A stretch of DNA of 64,000 nt from Candidatus Methanomethylophilaceae archaeon (GTDB taxonomy: Archaea; Thermoplasmatota; Thermoplasmata; Methanomassiliicoccales; Methanomethylophilaceae): contig CALULN010000003.1 of the NCBI GenBank assembly GCA_944321505.1, positions 62,001-126,000 on the forward strand. The letters run 5' to 3'. Shown one piece after another: positions 8,979-17,292 of the stretch (positions within the stretch are counted from its first letter, which is position 1; each line of letters begins with the position of its first letter). A program made the position numbers and the translations under genes. Below the pieces are notes generated by a model that was not told the DNA's origin, did no database searches, and saw only the letters and a program-made list of their open reading frames with translations.

Positions 8979-10616
8979 TTGTCGCTAATCAAGACGGTAG
9001 ACGAGATATCCAGCAATCCGAGGAACCGCAAGGCGTGGCTGGCGCTTGCCTGCGTGATCTTCGCGGTGATCATCGTCATCCCCGCGGTCTACGTCATATT
9101 CAGCATACCTTCCAACTGGAGCGGCATCCAGGATGTCCTGTCGGACTCCGCCATGATGTCCATCATCTGGGGGGCCATATGGAACTCCTTCTCGCTGGCG
9201 TTCATCGTCACGATCATCGACATCATAGTGGGCCTGCCCATGGCGTGGATGCTGGTGCGGAAGAGCTACCGCTTCGGCAAGTACCTCGACACCTTCATCG
9301 ATATGCCCCTGGCCTTCCCGACGGTGGCCCTGGGGTTCTCAGTCATAGTGTTCTGGGGGTGCCCGGAGGGCATCACCGTCCCGGGGACCGGCCTGGTGGT
9401 GGACCCGTACCTGATGGTGATTCTCCTCCACATCATATTCACCTACCCGTACATGGTCCGCTGCCTGTCGGGGATTCTGGAGCAGATCGACACCAACTAC
9501 GAGACCGCCGCCATGACCCTGGGGGCGTCCAAGTGGACCGCCGTGAGGACCATCACCCTGCCCCTGTTCCGCGCGGGCCTGGTGACCGGGTTCATCCTCT
9601 GCTTCGCCAGGTCCCTGTCGGAGACCGGGGGGACGTACATCGTCCTGCGGATGATGGGGGCCACCACGCTCGACGTCACGGGCTTCTTCACCGGTCCTAC
9701 CCTCATCAGCACCATAAAGGACATCCCGGAGACGGACTCCATGCCGGTGCTGATCCTCATCAGCTCTCTGCTGATCGTGTTCGCCCTGCTGATGCTGTTC
9801 GTAGCCAAGGCGGTGATGACCCGTTTGAGGATCCCGTGGCGCAAGGTGTGGCCGCAGTTCGGCAGGAGGGTCAGCGGCAGGAAGGTGGCCGGCACCAAGG
9901 ACGTGCTGGCGTTCCTGTTCGCTCTTATATTCGTGCTGCTGCCGTCGTTCTACATATTCGTCTGCCTGGGCACCGAGGGCACGTACTCCGACTACGGAGG
10001 GTTCCTGGGTGCTGTCGGCGCATCGTTCCTGGTGGCCGGGGCCGCCACGGTGTTCGATGTCATCTTCGGGGTCCCGGTGGCCATGTACATAGCCAGGAAC
10101 CGCGGCACCAAGCGGGCGGAGCTGCTGGACAACCTGGTCAACGTGCCCCTCATCATCCCCACCACCGCGCTGGGGGTCTCGCTGGGCCTGTTCTGGGGGC
10201 AGCTGGGCCTGTCGTCCATGGGCATGCTGCTGGTCATCTTCGGGCACATATCGTTCACATACCCGCTCCTGGTCAGGAACCTGGTGGGCGCCATCGAGGA
10301 GGTGGATCCGTCCTACGAGGAGATCGCCCGCACTTTGGGGGCCAAACCCTTCCAGGCCTTCCGCAAGGTGCTGCTGCCCATGGTCAAATCGTCGCTGCTG
10401 GCGGGAGCCGTCCTGGCGTTCACCCGTTCGCTGGGAGAGACCGGCGCCACCCAGGCCATAGCCGACGTCAGCACGGTGCCCATCTACATCGTCGACCTCA
10501 TCAACGCCAACGACTACTTCGGAGCCGCCGTGTCCTCGGTGATGCTCATCGCCATCTGCTTCGTGTTCATGTTCGGACTGAGGATCGTCATCAGCCGCAT
10601 GGGAGGTAAGGACTGA
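8979..10616 (+). CDS. ABC transporter permease, two fused membrane domains
   Basis: Integral membrane subunit of an importer, 545 residues. Two homologous permease units are fused in one chain, each with an EAA-type loop that docks an ATPase: YETAAMTLGASKWTAVR in the first half and YEEIARTLGAKPFQAFR in the second. This fused layout is seen in the iron/thiamine/molybdate-sulfate group of permeases. The start is TTG, preceded by AAGGGG at suitable distance. The stop overlaps the next ATG (TGATG). No substrate-binding protein is encoded nearby, so the substrate cannot be read from the sequence. Confidence 0.9.
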   Translation: MSLIKTVDEISSNPRNRKAWLALACVIFAVIIVIPAVYVIFSIPSNWSGIQDVLSDSAMMSIIWGAIWNSFSLAFIVTIIDIIVGLPMAWMLVRKSYRFGKYLDTFIDMPLAFPTVALGFSVIVFWGCPEGITVPGTGLVVDPYLMVILLHIIFTYPYMVRCLSGILEQIDTNYETAAMTLGASKWTAVRTITLPLFRAGLVTGFILCFARSLSETGGTYIVLRMMGATTLDVTGFFTGPTLISTIKDIPETDSMPVLILISSLLIVFALLMLFVAKAVMTRLRIPWRKVWPQFGRRVSGRKVAGTKDVLAFLFALIFVLLPSFYIFVCLGTEGTYSDYGGFLGAVGASFLVAGAATVFDVIFGVPVAMYIARNRGTKRAELLDNLVNVPLIIPTTALGVSLGLFWGQLGLSSMGMLLVIFGHISFTYPLLVRNLVGAIEEVDPSYEEIARTLGAKPFQAFRKVLLPMVKSSLLAGAVLAFTRSLGETGATQAIADVSTVPIYIVDLINANDYFGAAVSSVMLIAICFVFMFGLRIVISRMGGKD

Positions 10617-11707
10617 TGCCCGTCATACGGATGACCGACGTCTGCAAGCGCTTCGGCGACGCCGTAGCCGCCGACCGTCTGAACCTGGAGGTGGAGGACG
10701 GCGAGTACCTGTGCATACTCGGCCCCACCGGGGCCGGCAAGACCACCGCCATGCGGATGATCTGCGGCCTGACCCTCCCCGACAGCGGAACGATATCCTT
10801 CGACGGGGAGGACGTCACGGAGCTGGAGACCGCCAAGCGCGGAGCGACCATGCTGTCCCAGCAGTACTCGCTGTTCCCCCATATGTCCGTGATGGACAAC
10901 ATCATGTTCGGGCCCATGATCAAGGAGTGGGACCCGGAGGATTCCAAGAAGATCGCCGCCAACCTCCTGCACATGGTGCATCTGGAGTCCAGGTCCAAGG
11001 AGAGGCCCACGCACTTGTCCGGAGGGCAGCAGCAGAGGGTCGCCCTGGCCAGGGCCATGGCGTCCGGATCCAGGATCCTGCTGCTGGACGAGCCCTTGAG
11101 GGCGCTGGACGCCCGTCTGAGGCTGGAGCTCAGGAAGGACCTGAAGTCCATGGTGAAGTCCATGGGGCTGACCGCCGTCCACGTCACCCACGACCAGGAC
11201 GAGGCCCTGGAGATGGCGGACCGCATCGCGGTCATCCGCAACGGCAGGATACTGCAGGTGGGCACGCCCAGGGAGGTGTTCGACACCCCGGCGACGCCTT
11301 TCGTCGCCAACTTCGTGGGGAGGTCCAACGTCATAACCGGGAAGGTGTCCTCCAGGGAGGGGGACACGATCTCGGTGGACTGCGGGCCGGTCACCGTCAC
11401 CGCCATGGATCCCGTTCACGGCATAGGGGACGACGTGGTGGTCGCCGTCAAGATAGGCAACACGCGCATATCCAAGAAGGAGGAGGGATTCTTCTCCGGC
11501 AGGATAGAGCGCATACTGTACGAGGGGGTGAGCATCACGGTGGAGATAGCGGTCGAAGGGCTGGGCCTCATATCGTCGAAGCTCCCCAACCGCAAGTTCG
11601 ACGACTACTCCGAGGGGGACGAGGTCTCCGTCAGATGGATGCCTTCCGCCGCATCGGTATTCGACATACCGGAATGCGGACTGGAGGAGGAGCTGAGGGT
11701 GGAGTGA
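10616..11707 (+). CDS. ABC transporter ATPase with C-terminal TOBE-like domain (1)
   Basis: ATP-hydrolysing subunit, 363 residues. Walker A is GPTGAGKT (about 38-45), the signature is LSGGQQQR, Walker B is ILLLDEP and the switch His follows in VHVTHDQDEA. Walker B runs into LRALDARLR, where the sister ATPase has the usual LSALDA. Residues from about 235 resemble a TOBE ligand-binding or regulatory domain. Translated with the permease through a TGATG overlap and followed one base later by a second, non-identical ATPase. The two may form a heterodimer on the two different permease halves (inference). Confidence 0.92.
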   Translation: MPVIRMTDVCKRFGDAVAADRLNLEVEDGEYLCILGPTGAGKTTAMRMICGLTLPDSGTISFDGEDVTELETAKRGATMLSQQYSLFPHMSVMDNIMFGPMIKEWDPEDSKKIAANLLHMVHLESRSKERPTHLSGGQQQRVALARAMASGSRILLLDEPLRALDARLRLELRKDLKSMVKSMGLTAVHVTHDQDEALEMADRIAVIRNGRILQVGTPREVFDTPATPFVANFVGRSNVITGKVSSREGDTISVDCGPVTVTAMDPVHGIGDDVVVAVKIGNTRISKKEEGFFSGRIERILYEGVSITVEIAVEGLGLISSKLPNRKFDDYSEGDEVSVRWMPSAASVFDIPECGLEEELRVE

Positions 11708-11708
11708 C

Positions 11709-12794
11709 ATGCCCAAGATAAAGCTGGAGCACGTGGTGATGAGGTTCGGGACGGTGACCGCCGCCAGGGACATCAACGTGACCATCAACAGCGGGGAGTA
11801 CGTCACCATCCTCGGACCGTCGGGGTGCGGCAAGACCACCCTCATCAAGATGATCTCCGGGATACTGCACCCCACCGAGGGGAGGGTGCTGATCGACGGG
11901 GCCGACGTCACAGACGTGCCCATCGAGGACAGGGACGTGGGATACGTGTTCCAGAACATCGCCCTCTTCCCGCATATGGACCTGAAGGACAACGTGGGCT
12001 ACGGCCCCAGGGTCAGGGACATGAGCAGGGAGGAGACCGACGCCGTGGCCGAGGAGTACCTGTCCCTGGTGAGGATGCTCGACCGCTCCGGATACCTGCC
12101 CTCGGAGCTCTCCGGAGGGGAGCAGCAGAAGGTCGCCATCGCCAGGGCGCTGGCCTCCGGATCCAAGGTGATAATGCTGGACGAGCCCCTGTCCGCCCTG
12201 GACGCCAGGGTGAGGGTGGAGCTCAGATACGACATACGCAGGCTGGTCAAGAAGCTGGGCATCACGGTGCTCCATGTGACCCACGACCAGGAGGAGGCGA
12301 TGTCCGTGTCGGACCGCATCATCCTGATGAGGAAGGGCACCATCCACGAGACCGGCACGCCGCTGGAGATCTACCGCGACCCGAAGAGCATATTCGCCGC
12401 TTACTTCATAGGCGAGACCAACCTCATAGAGTGCACGGTGGTCAAGCGCACCAAGAAGGGCAACACGCAGGTGGTGCTCCGCGACGGCTCCGTCACCAGG
12501 GTGGCGGGGATAAGGTTCGAGGTGGGGGACCCGGTGGTCCTCTCGGTCCGTCCGGAGCACGTCTACACCGCCAACGACGGGATCAGGGCGGTGGTGAGGG
12601 ACGTGGTGTTCATGGGCACCTATTGGAGGGTCCGCACCGAGGCGGATTCCCAGGATCTGATAGATTACAACATATCCGCGGACACGGATACACCGTCCAA
12701 AGGGGACGTGGTGTACCTGGTGTTCAACAAGAAGGCGGCACGTCTGTTCGCCAGGCCGATACAGGGATTACAGGAGGAGATCGTACTTGAATGA
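11709..12794 (+). CDS. ABC transporter ATPase with C-terminal TOBE-like domain (2)
   Basis: Second ATPase of the cluster, 361 residues. Walker A is GPSGCGKT, the signature LSGGEQQK, Walker B VIMLDEPLSALDAR, and the switch His lies in VTHDQEEAM. The C-terminal region from about 235 to 340 is of TOBE type (DPVVLSVRPEH). It resembles MalK/PotA-type carbohydrate, polyamine and metal importers, so substrate prediction from this subunit alone is unsafe. Its 3' end overlaps the start of the PhoU-like gene by 8 bases. Confidence 0.92.
   Translation: MPKIKLEHVVMRFGTVTAARDINVTINSGEYVTILGPSGCGKTTLIKMISGILHPTEGRVLIDGADVTDVPIEDRDVGYVFQNIALFPHMDLKDNVGYGPRVRDMSREETDAVAEEYLSLVRMLDRSGYLPSELSGGEQQKVAIARALASGSKVIMLDEPLSALDARVRVELRYDIRRLVKKLGITVLHVTHDQEEAMSVSDRIILMRKGTIHETGTPLEIYRDPKSIFAAYFIGETNLIECTVVKRTKKGNTQVVLRDGSVTRVAGIRFEVGDPVVLSVRPEHVYTANDGIRAVVRDVVFMGTYWRVRTEADSQDLIDYNISADTDTPSKGDVVYLVFNKKAARLFARPIQGLQEEIVLE
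12772..12778 (+). promoter_or_regulatory. Ribosome binding site deciding the TTG start of the PhoU-like gene
   Basis: AGGAGGA ends 8 bases before the TTG at 12787. It lies inside the coding region of the upstream ATPase and supports initiation at a non-ATG codon. Confidence 0.6.
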
Positions 12795-13470
12795 CGCGAA
12801 GGGGCTTCTTGACTGGTTCGTCAAGAGGAAAGGGGAGAAGATAGACACCGGCAGCAGGGCGCACGGCCTCGTGGTCCACGATGCCGTCAACGAGCTCGCC
12901 AACGCCGTTGCCGCCATGGGCAGAGGGGACGCCGACGCAGCGGCGAAGTCTGTGGACCGCATCGTCCTCTGCGAGAGGGAGGCGGACAGGGTGGAGGAGA
13001 CGCTGACGTCCGAGATGGCCAAAGGCTCCCTCACCATCCAGGAGAGGGAGGACCTCCTGCACTTCATCAAGAAGACCGACAAGATCGCCGACTGGTGCCT
13101 GGACGCGGGGACGTATGTCCAGCTGATCATCGAGACCGGCATACGCATACCGAACCCGGTCTGGGAGTCCATGTCCGCCATGACGAAGGAGCTCCAGCTG
13201 GCGGTGAAGCTCCTGGTGTCCGCCATCGACTGTCTGCAGCAGGGCGCGCCCCTGGAGGATGCCACCCGCTGCGTGGAGAGCGTCAAGGACCAGGAGAGGG
13301 TGGTTGATTCCATGTACTACACCGGCCTGAAGAAGGTGCTGGTGTCCGACATGGACTTCCGCGGCGTGATGCTGGCCCGCAGCCTGTTCGATGACATCGA
13401 GGAGGCGGCGGACGCCTGCAAGAACTGCGCGGAGACGATAATTCTGATAATAAGCACGAGAGGCGAGTGA
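12787..13470 (+). CDS. PhoU-like (DUF47 family) protein
   Basis: All-helical protein of 227 residues resembling the PhoU/DUF47 group, which usually accompanies phosphate transporters. Recognisable features are the repeated acidic helices with ExE/DxE motifs (LCEREADRVEETL, SVKDQERVVDSM) and the segment FIKKTDKIADWC. TTG start with strong AGGAGG. Translation overlaps the second ABC ATPase, so it belongs to that operon. Together with the polyphosphate genes upstream it hints at phosphate physiology, but the ABC subunits themselves are not of the PstB type. Confidence 0.8.
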   Translation: MNDAKGLLDWFVKRKGEKIDTGSRAHGLVVHDAVNELANAVAAMGRGDADAAAKSVDRIVLCEREADRVEETLTSEMAKGSLTIQEREDLLHFIKKTDKIADWCLDAGTYVQLIIETGIRIPNPVWESMSAMTKELQLAVKLLVSAIDCLQQGAPLEDATRCVESVKDQERVVDSMYYTGLKKVLVSDMDFRGVMLARSLFDDIEEAADACKNCAETIILIISTRGE

Positions 13471-13471
13471 G

Positions 13472-14836
13472 ATGGCAGCGAGACTGTTCGGGACCAACGG
13501 CGTCAGAGGCGTCGTCAACGAGGATATGACTACCGATCTGGCACTTCAGCTGGGGAAGGCGATCGGCCGGTTCTTCGGCGGAGCCGTGGCCATCGCCACG
13601 GACACCAGGGTGTCGGGCGACATGCTGAAGTCTGCGGTCTCGGCGGGCCTGATGGCCACCGGCTGCAGGGTCCTGGACCTGGGGATCGTCCCCACTCCCG
13701 CCATACAGTACTACGTCAAGACCCACGACGTGGCGGGAGGCGTGATGATAACCGCCTCCCACAACCCTCCCAAGTTCAACGGCATCAAGTGCATCGACGG
13801 AGACGGCACGGAGATGCCCAGGGAGAAGGAGGAGGTCATCGAGGGCTACTACGAGGAGGACATCCCCTGCCGCCAGTGGAACGCCATCGGCACCATGGAG
13901 GAGGTCCGCGGCGCCGGGGAGGCGTACATCGACGCCGTCCTGACCCATGTGGATGTGGCCGCCATAAAGGCCGCCGGGCTGACGGCGGTGCTGGACTGCG
14001 CCAACGGGGCCGCCTATCAGACCACGCCCCTGCTCCTGAAGAAGCTGGGCGTCAGGGCCGTCACCCTCAACGCCGATGCCCAGGGGGAGTTCCCCGGGCA
14101 CCCCAGCGAGCCCACCGAGGAGAACCTCAGGGACATGCTCAGGCTCACCAAGGATGTGGGCGCGGACCTGGGGATCGCCCACGACGGCGACGCGGACCGC
14201 GCGGTCTTCGCCACCGAGGAGGGCAACTTCGTCAGCGGCGACAAGAGCCTCACCCTCATAGCCAGGACGGTCGTGGCATCGAAGGGCGGATGCTCCGTCG
14301 TCACGCCGGTGAGCTCCTCTTCCATGGTGGAGGAGGTCGTGAAGGCCAATGGCGGCAACCTGATCTACACCGCCGTGGGATCCCCCATCGTCGCCAGGCG
14401 CATGATGGCCGAGGGCGCCCCCTTCGGCGGAGAGGAGAACGGAGGCCTCATCTTCGCGGATCATCAGTACTGCAGAGACGGCGCCATGACCATCGCCCGC
14501 ATGCTGGAGTGCATCGTCAGATTCGGCCCACTCCAGGCACAGATCGACTCGCTCCCCAGGTACTACGTGGACAAGAGGAAGATCGAGTGCCCCAACAACC
14601 GCAAGAACGACCTCATCACCCACATGAAGGAGGAGTACGGGTCCCTCGGCAAGGCGGACACCACCGACGGTCTGAAGGTCACCTTCGACGACGGCGGATG
14701 GGTGCTGATGCGCCCATCAGGCACCGAGCCCATATTCAGGATCTACTCCGAGTCCAAGGATGAGGGCCTGGCTGCGGAGCGCGGAGCCGAGGCGGAGGCC
14801 GTGGCCCTCAGGATAATGAGCGGCATCGGCGTCTGA
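13472..14836 (+). CDS. glmM: Phosphoglucosamine / phosphomannomutase
   Basis: Alpha-D-phosphohexomutase of 454 residues, interconverting hexose-6-phosphates and hexose-1-phosphates for sugar-nucleotide synthesis. The catalytic phosphoserine loop TASHNP has Ser96. The metal loop is DGDADR, and the phosphate-binding C-terminal motif is RPSGTEP. The N-terminus FGTNGVRG is typical of GlmM-type enzymes, but archaeal members can have mixed specificity. One base after the PhoU-like gene. Its stop TGA abuts the stop of the convergent agmatinase gene with no base between. Confidence 0.92.
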   Translation: MAARLFGTNGVRGVVNEDMTTDLALQLGKAIGRFFGGAVAIATDTRVSGDMLKSAVSAGLMATGCRVLDLGIVPTPAIQYYVKTHDVAGGVMITASHNPPKFNGIKCIDGDGTEMPREKEEVIEGYYEEDIPCRQWNAIGTMEEVRGAGEAYIDAVLTHVDVAAIKAAGLTAVLDCANGAAYQTTPLLLKKLGVRAVTLNADAQGEFPGHPSEPTEENLRDMLRLTKDVGADLGIAHDGDADRAVFATEEGNFVSGDKSLTLIARTVVASKGGCSVVTPVSSSSMVEEVVKANGGNLIYTAVGSPIVARRMMAEGAPFGGEENGGLIFADHQYCRDGAMTIARMLECIVRFGPLQAQIDSLPRYYVDKRKIECPNNRKNDLITHMKEEYGSLGKADTTDGLKVTFDDGGWVLMRPSGTEPIFRIYSESKDEGLAAERGAEAEAVALRIMSGIGV

Positions 14837-15691
14837 TCACAGGCGCCTGGCGTAGACGGACATGGCCTCCTTGGCCAGTCTGGCCGCCAGCACGGCGGTG
14901 CATCCCGTGGGGTCCGCCGGAGGGCACACCTCGCACACGTCGAAGCCCACCAGGCGATCCCCGATGGCGTTGATGGCCTTCTTCACGTCGTAGGGGTGGA
15001 GGCCGAAGGGCTCGGGGGTGCCGGTGCCGGGGGCGAAGGCGGGATCGATCCCGTCTATGTCCACGGTGAGGTACACCTTCTCCGCCTTCACGGAGTCAAG
15101 TGCCAGCGACACCGCTTTCTCGATGCCGTTGTCCAGGATGTCGTATGCGCTGACGAAGGGGACGGCGTCGTCGCGGTCCAGCTCCTCGTCGGCCACCGAC
15201 CTCACCCCGAGGACGTACACGTTGTCGAGACCCAGATGCTCTGCGGCACGGCGCATGATGCAGGCGTGGCTGTTGGCCGCGCCCATGTACTCGTCCCTGG
15301 AGTCCAGGTGGGCGTCTATGGATATCAGGGCGATGCTCCTCTCTTGGAAGCATCTGATTATCGGTATGTTGACCGAGTGCTCGCCTCCGAAGGCGACGGT
15401 GAACTTGCCGTCCCTGATCGGGTTGCCCATGGCGAACATGACCTCGTCGATCATGTCCTCCGGATAGAAGAAGTCGTCACAGTCCCCGTAGTCGAACACG
15501 GAGAGCTCGGGGAGCCTTCCGTGCTCGAAATGGGACCTCTCGAAATTGTATGAGGCGCGCCTTATGGCCATGGGCCCTTCGCGGGCCCCGGCCCTGAAGC
15601 AGGCTGTGTGGTCGTACGGGATCCCGTAGATGCAGACATCCGCGTCGTTGTATGCGGACTCGGCATCGGCGAACGAGATCCCGTTGGGCAT
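14837..15691 (-). CDS. speB: Agmatinase (ureohydrolase)
   Basis: Mn-dependent hydrolase of 284 residues, converting agmatine to putrescine and urea. Metal ligands are visible in GGEHSV, SIDAHLDSRDEY and TVDIDGIDP. GTGTPEP, a conserved segment of the family, follows. It lies directly downstream of aIF5A on the same strand. In haloarchaea an agmatinase-like enzyme has been proposed to complete deoxyhypusine formation after agmatine is attached to aIF5A. The adjacency fits either that role or simple putrescine synthesis. Confidence 0.93.
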   Translation of the reverse strand: MPNGISFADAESAYNDADVCIYGIPYDHTACFRAGAREGPMAIRRASYNFERSHFEHGRLPELSVFDYGDCDDFFYPEDMIDEVMFAMGNPIRDGKFTVAFGGEHSVNIPIIRCFQERSIALISIDAHLDSRDEYMGAANSHACIMRRAAEHLGLDNVYVLGVRSVADEELDRDDAVPFVSAYDILDNGIEKAVSLALDSVKAEKVYLTVDIDGIDPAFAPGTGTPEPFGLHPYDVKKAINAIGDRLVGFDVCEVCPPADPTGCTAVLAARLAKEAMSVYARRL

Positions 15692-15701
15692 CCGCTCACC
15701 C

Positions 15702-16085
15702 TCACATCAGCTTGTATCTGTCCATCGCGATGATGTACATCACTTCGGCGCCGTCCTCGATGACGCACTCGTGGTCGGGGTTTATGGTCATGGTGAAGTT
15801 CTCGTAGGTCTCCAGGTCCATGATCTGCACCTCGTCCCCCTGGACGGAGATGATCTGTCCCTTCCTCTTGTCGATGAGAGGGACCTGGACCTTGGTGCTG
15901 ACGGGTCCGACCAGGGACTTCTTGGCCCCGGTGAAGATGCTTGCCGCATCGATGTTGGCCTTCGCAGAGCCGTGCTTTCCGGGCTTGGAGGTGGATATGG
16001 AAATGATCTTGCAGGGTTCGTCGTCGATGTTGACGTACCTGCCCACCTTCAGCTCCCTGATCTCCTTCATCTCCCAATCTGCCAT
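15702..16085 (-). CDS. eif5A: Translation factor aIF5A
   Basis: Archaeal IF5A of 127 residues, which helps ribosomes past stalling sequences. The hypusine loop STSKPGKHGSAKAN carries the conserved Lys in GKHG. The C-terminal half is the OB-fold. The ATG at 16085 was chosen because GGAG lies about 9 bases upstream. A GTG at 16094 would add three residues but overlaps that ribosome binding site. Promoter and a leader of roughly 80 bases lie upstream, including a perfect inverted repeat. Agmatinase follows on the same strand. Confidence 0.95.
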   Translation of the reverse strand: MADWEMKEIRELKVGRYVNIDDEPCKIISISTSKPGKHGSAKANIDAASIFTGAKKSLVGPVSTKVQVPLIDKRKGQIISVQGDEVQIMDLETYENFTMTINPDHECVIEDGAEVMYIIAMDRYKLM

Positions 16086-16127
16086 TTCTAACACTCCTCA
16101 TGTAATCCGCTTGCCGTAGCGCATCGG

Positions 16128-16145
16128 CTGTACGTCACGGTACAG
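16128..16145 (-). repeat. Inverted repeat in the aIF5A leader
   Basis: CTGTAC-6 bases-GTACAG, a perfect 6-bp stem with a 6-base loop, lies between the aIF5A TATA box and its ribosome binding site. It could be a leader hairpin or a dyad operator. Confidence 0.4.
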
Positions 16146-16190
16146 GCACGCAGACTTAGCGCGGTTCATACCTCGGTATTAACGGCGCTC

Positions 16191-16200
16191 CATTTATAAT
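16191..16200 (-). promoter_or_regulatory. TATA box for aIF5A-agmatinase
   Basis: ATTATAAATG on the minus strand, about 105 bases before the aIF5A ATG, implies a leader of about 80 bases. That is long for this window, where most first genes look leaderless. Confidence 0.5.
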
Positions 16201-16224
16201 TATTACCTGTAGGGAAGAGGGAGG

Positions 16225-17292
16225 TCAGCGCCTGCCCTGCTTCCGCCTCTTCCCCCTGGATGGCTTCCGCTCCCGCTTGGGCGGGTCGGGGCGCCTGCGC
16301 TTTATGTCCTCCACCCTGGCGGCGAACTCCGCCTTCAGGCGCTCTCCGGCGTCCTCCCCTCCGAAGGCGTCTATCTTGGCCGCGATGGAGATCTTCCCGG
16401 CAAGGGCCCTTGCGATGCTTCCGCGCTGCCAATAGGGCGCACGGTGGACGTCGGGGTGCTGGTAGATCACTCCGTGCTTCGGAGGCTTCTTCCCGGACCT
16501 GAGGTGCCTGAACATGGCCTTCTCCGCCCCCAGCATCTGAACCGTGGACGACGGCAGGGACGCCAGCCTCTGGAGCCCTCCTGCCAACGATATCAGCCTG
16601 GCGGCCAGAGGACCGCCGGTAAGTGCGCACAGGCTCGGGGACGCCCTGCCGACTATGTCGGAGATGTACTCCTCGGTGCGCTCCCTGCTCTCGTAGACCA
16701 TGCAGAGCTGGTCCGCAAGATCCTGCAATGCCCGCATGTCCTCCGGGTCGAAGTCGGCGCCCATGGACTCGATGTCCAGCCCCAGCTCCTCGATGATGCC
16801 GTCCCTCTCGCCGTGCCTGGCGATGAGCTCGGCGTACCGCCTGTCGCGGGCGTAGTCCGCAAGCTCGGGGAAGTGCATGCCGTACCATTCGTGCAGCCTC
16901 TCGTTCATGAGGTTGCAGGTCTCGATGAGATCGTCGAGGGACCTCACCGCCTGCACAGCCGATCTGTCGCTGCCGATGGGCTCCGAAGTGCGCAGCCTCC
17001 CCAGCCCGATCATGGCTTCGTGCATCAGCTCCGGCGTGAAGCCGTAGTCCTCCGCTCTGATGAATGACGAATCGTACAGGGCGGGCTTGCCCAGGGCGGA
17101 CTGCCTGCGCTCGGAGACGCTCAGCCTCTCCTTCCCCTCCGCCAGCTCCGACTCCTCGGGGAGTATGCCGCCCCTCTGCACGAGGGCCAGCTTCTCGGCG
17201 ACGGCGTCCGCGTCCTTGGGCATCAGGCGCTTGTCCACCACCCTGGTGCCGTCGCACAGGAAGACGCCGAACCATTTGGTGACGAGTATCAT
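16225..17292 (-). CDS. nop5: Nop5 (Nop56/58) C/D box RNP core protein
   Basis: Core protein of the box C/D RNP that directs 2'-O-methylation of rRNA and tRNA, 355 residues. The Nop domain is clear in GVIYQHPDVHRAPYWQRGSI followed by ARALAGKISIAAKID. A coiled-coil region lies before it, and the C-terminus is a basic tail (RRRPDPPKRERKPSRGKRRK). Fibrillarin, its usual operon partner, is not adjacent. The gene instead starts immediately after the stop of the class II aldolase gene (TGAATG), so it shares a transcript with mtnA and the aldolase. Confidence 0.95.
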   Translation of the reverse strand: MILVTKWFGVFLCDGTRVVDKRLMPKDADAVAEKLALVQRGGILPEESELAEGKERLSVSERRQSALGKPALYDSSFIRAEDYGFTPELMHEAMIGLGRLRTSEPIGSDRSAVQAVRSLDDLIETCNLMNERLHEWYGMHFPELADYARDRRYAELIARHGERDGIIEELGLDIESMGADFDPEDMRALQDLADQLCMVYESRERTEEYISDIVGRASPSLCALTGGPLAARLISLAGGLQRLASLPSSTVQMLGAEKAMFRHLRSGKKPPKHGVIYQHPDVHRAPYWQRGSIARALAGKISIAAKIDAFGGEDAGERLKAEFAARVEDIKRRRPDPPKRERKPSRGKRRKQGRR

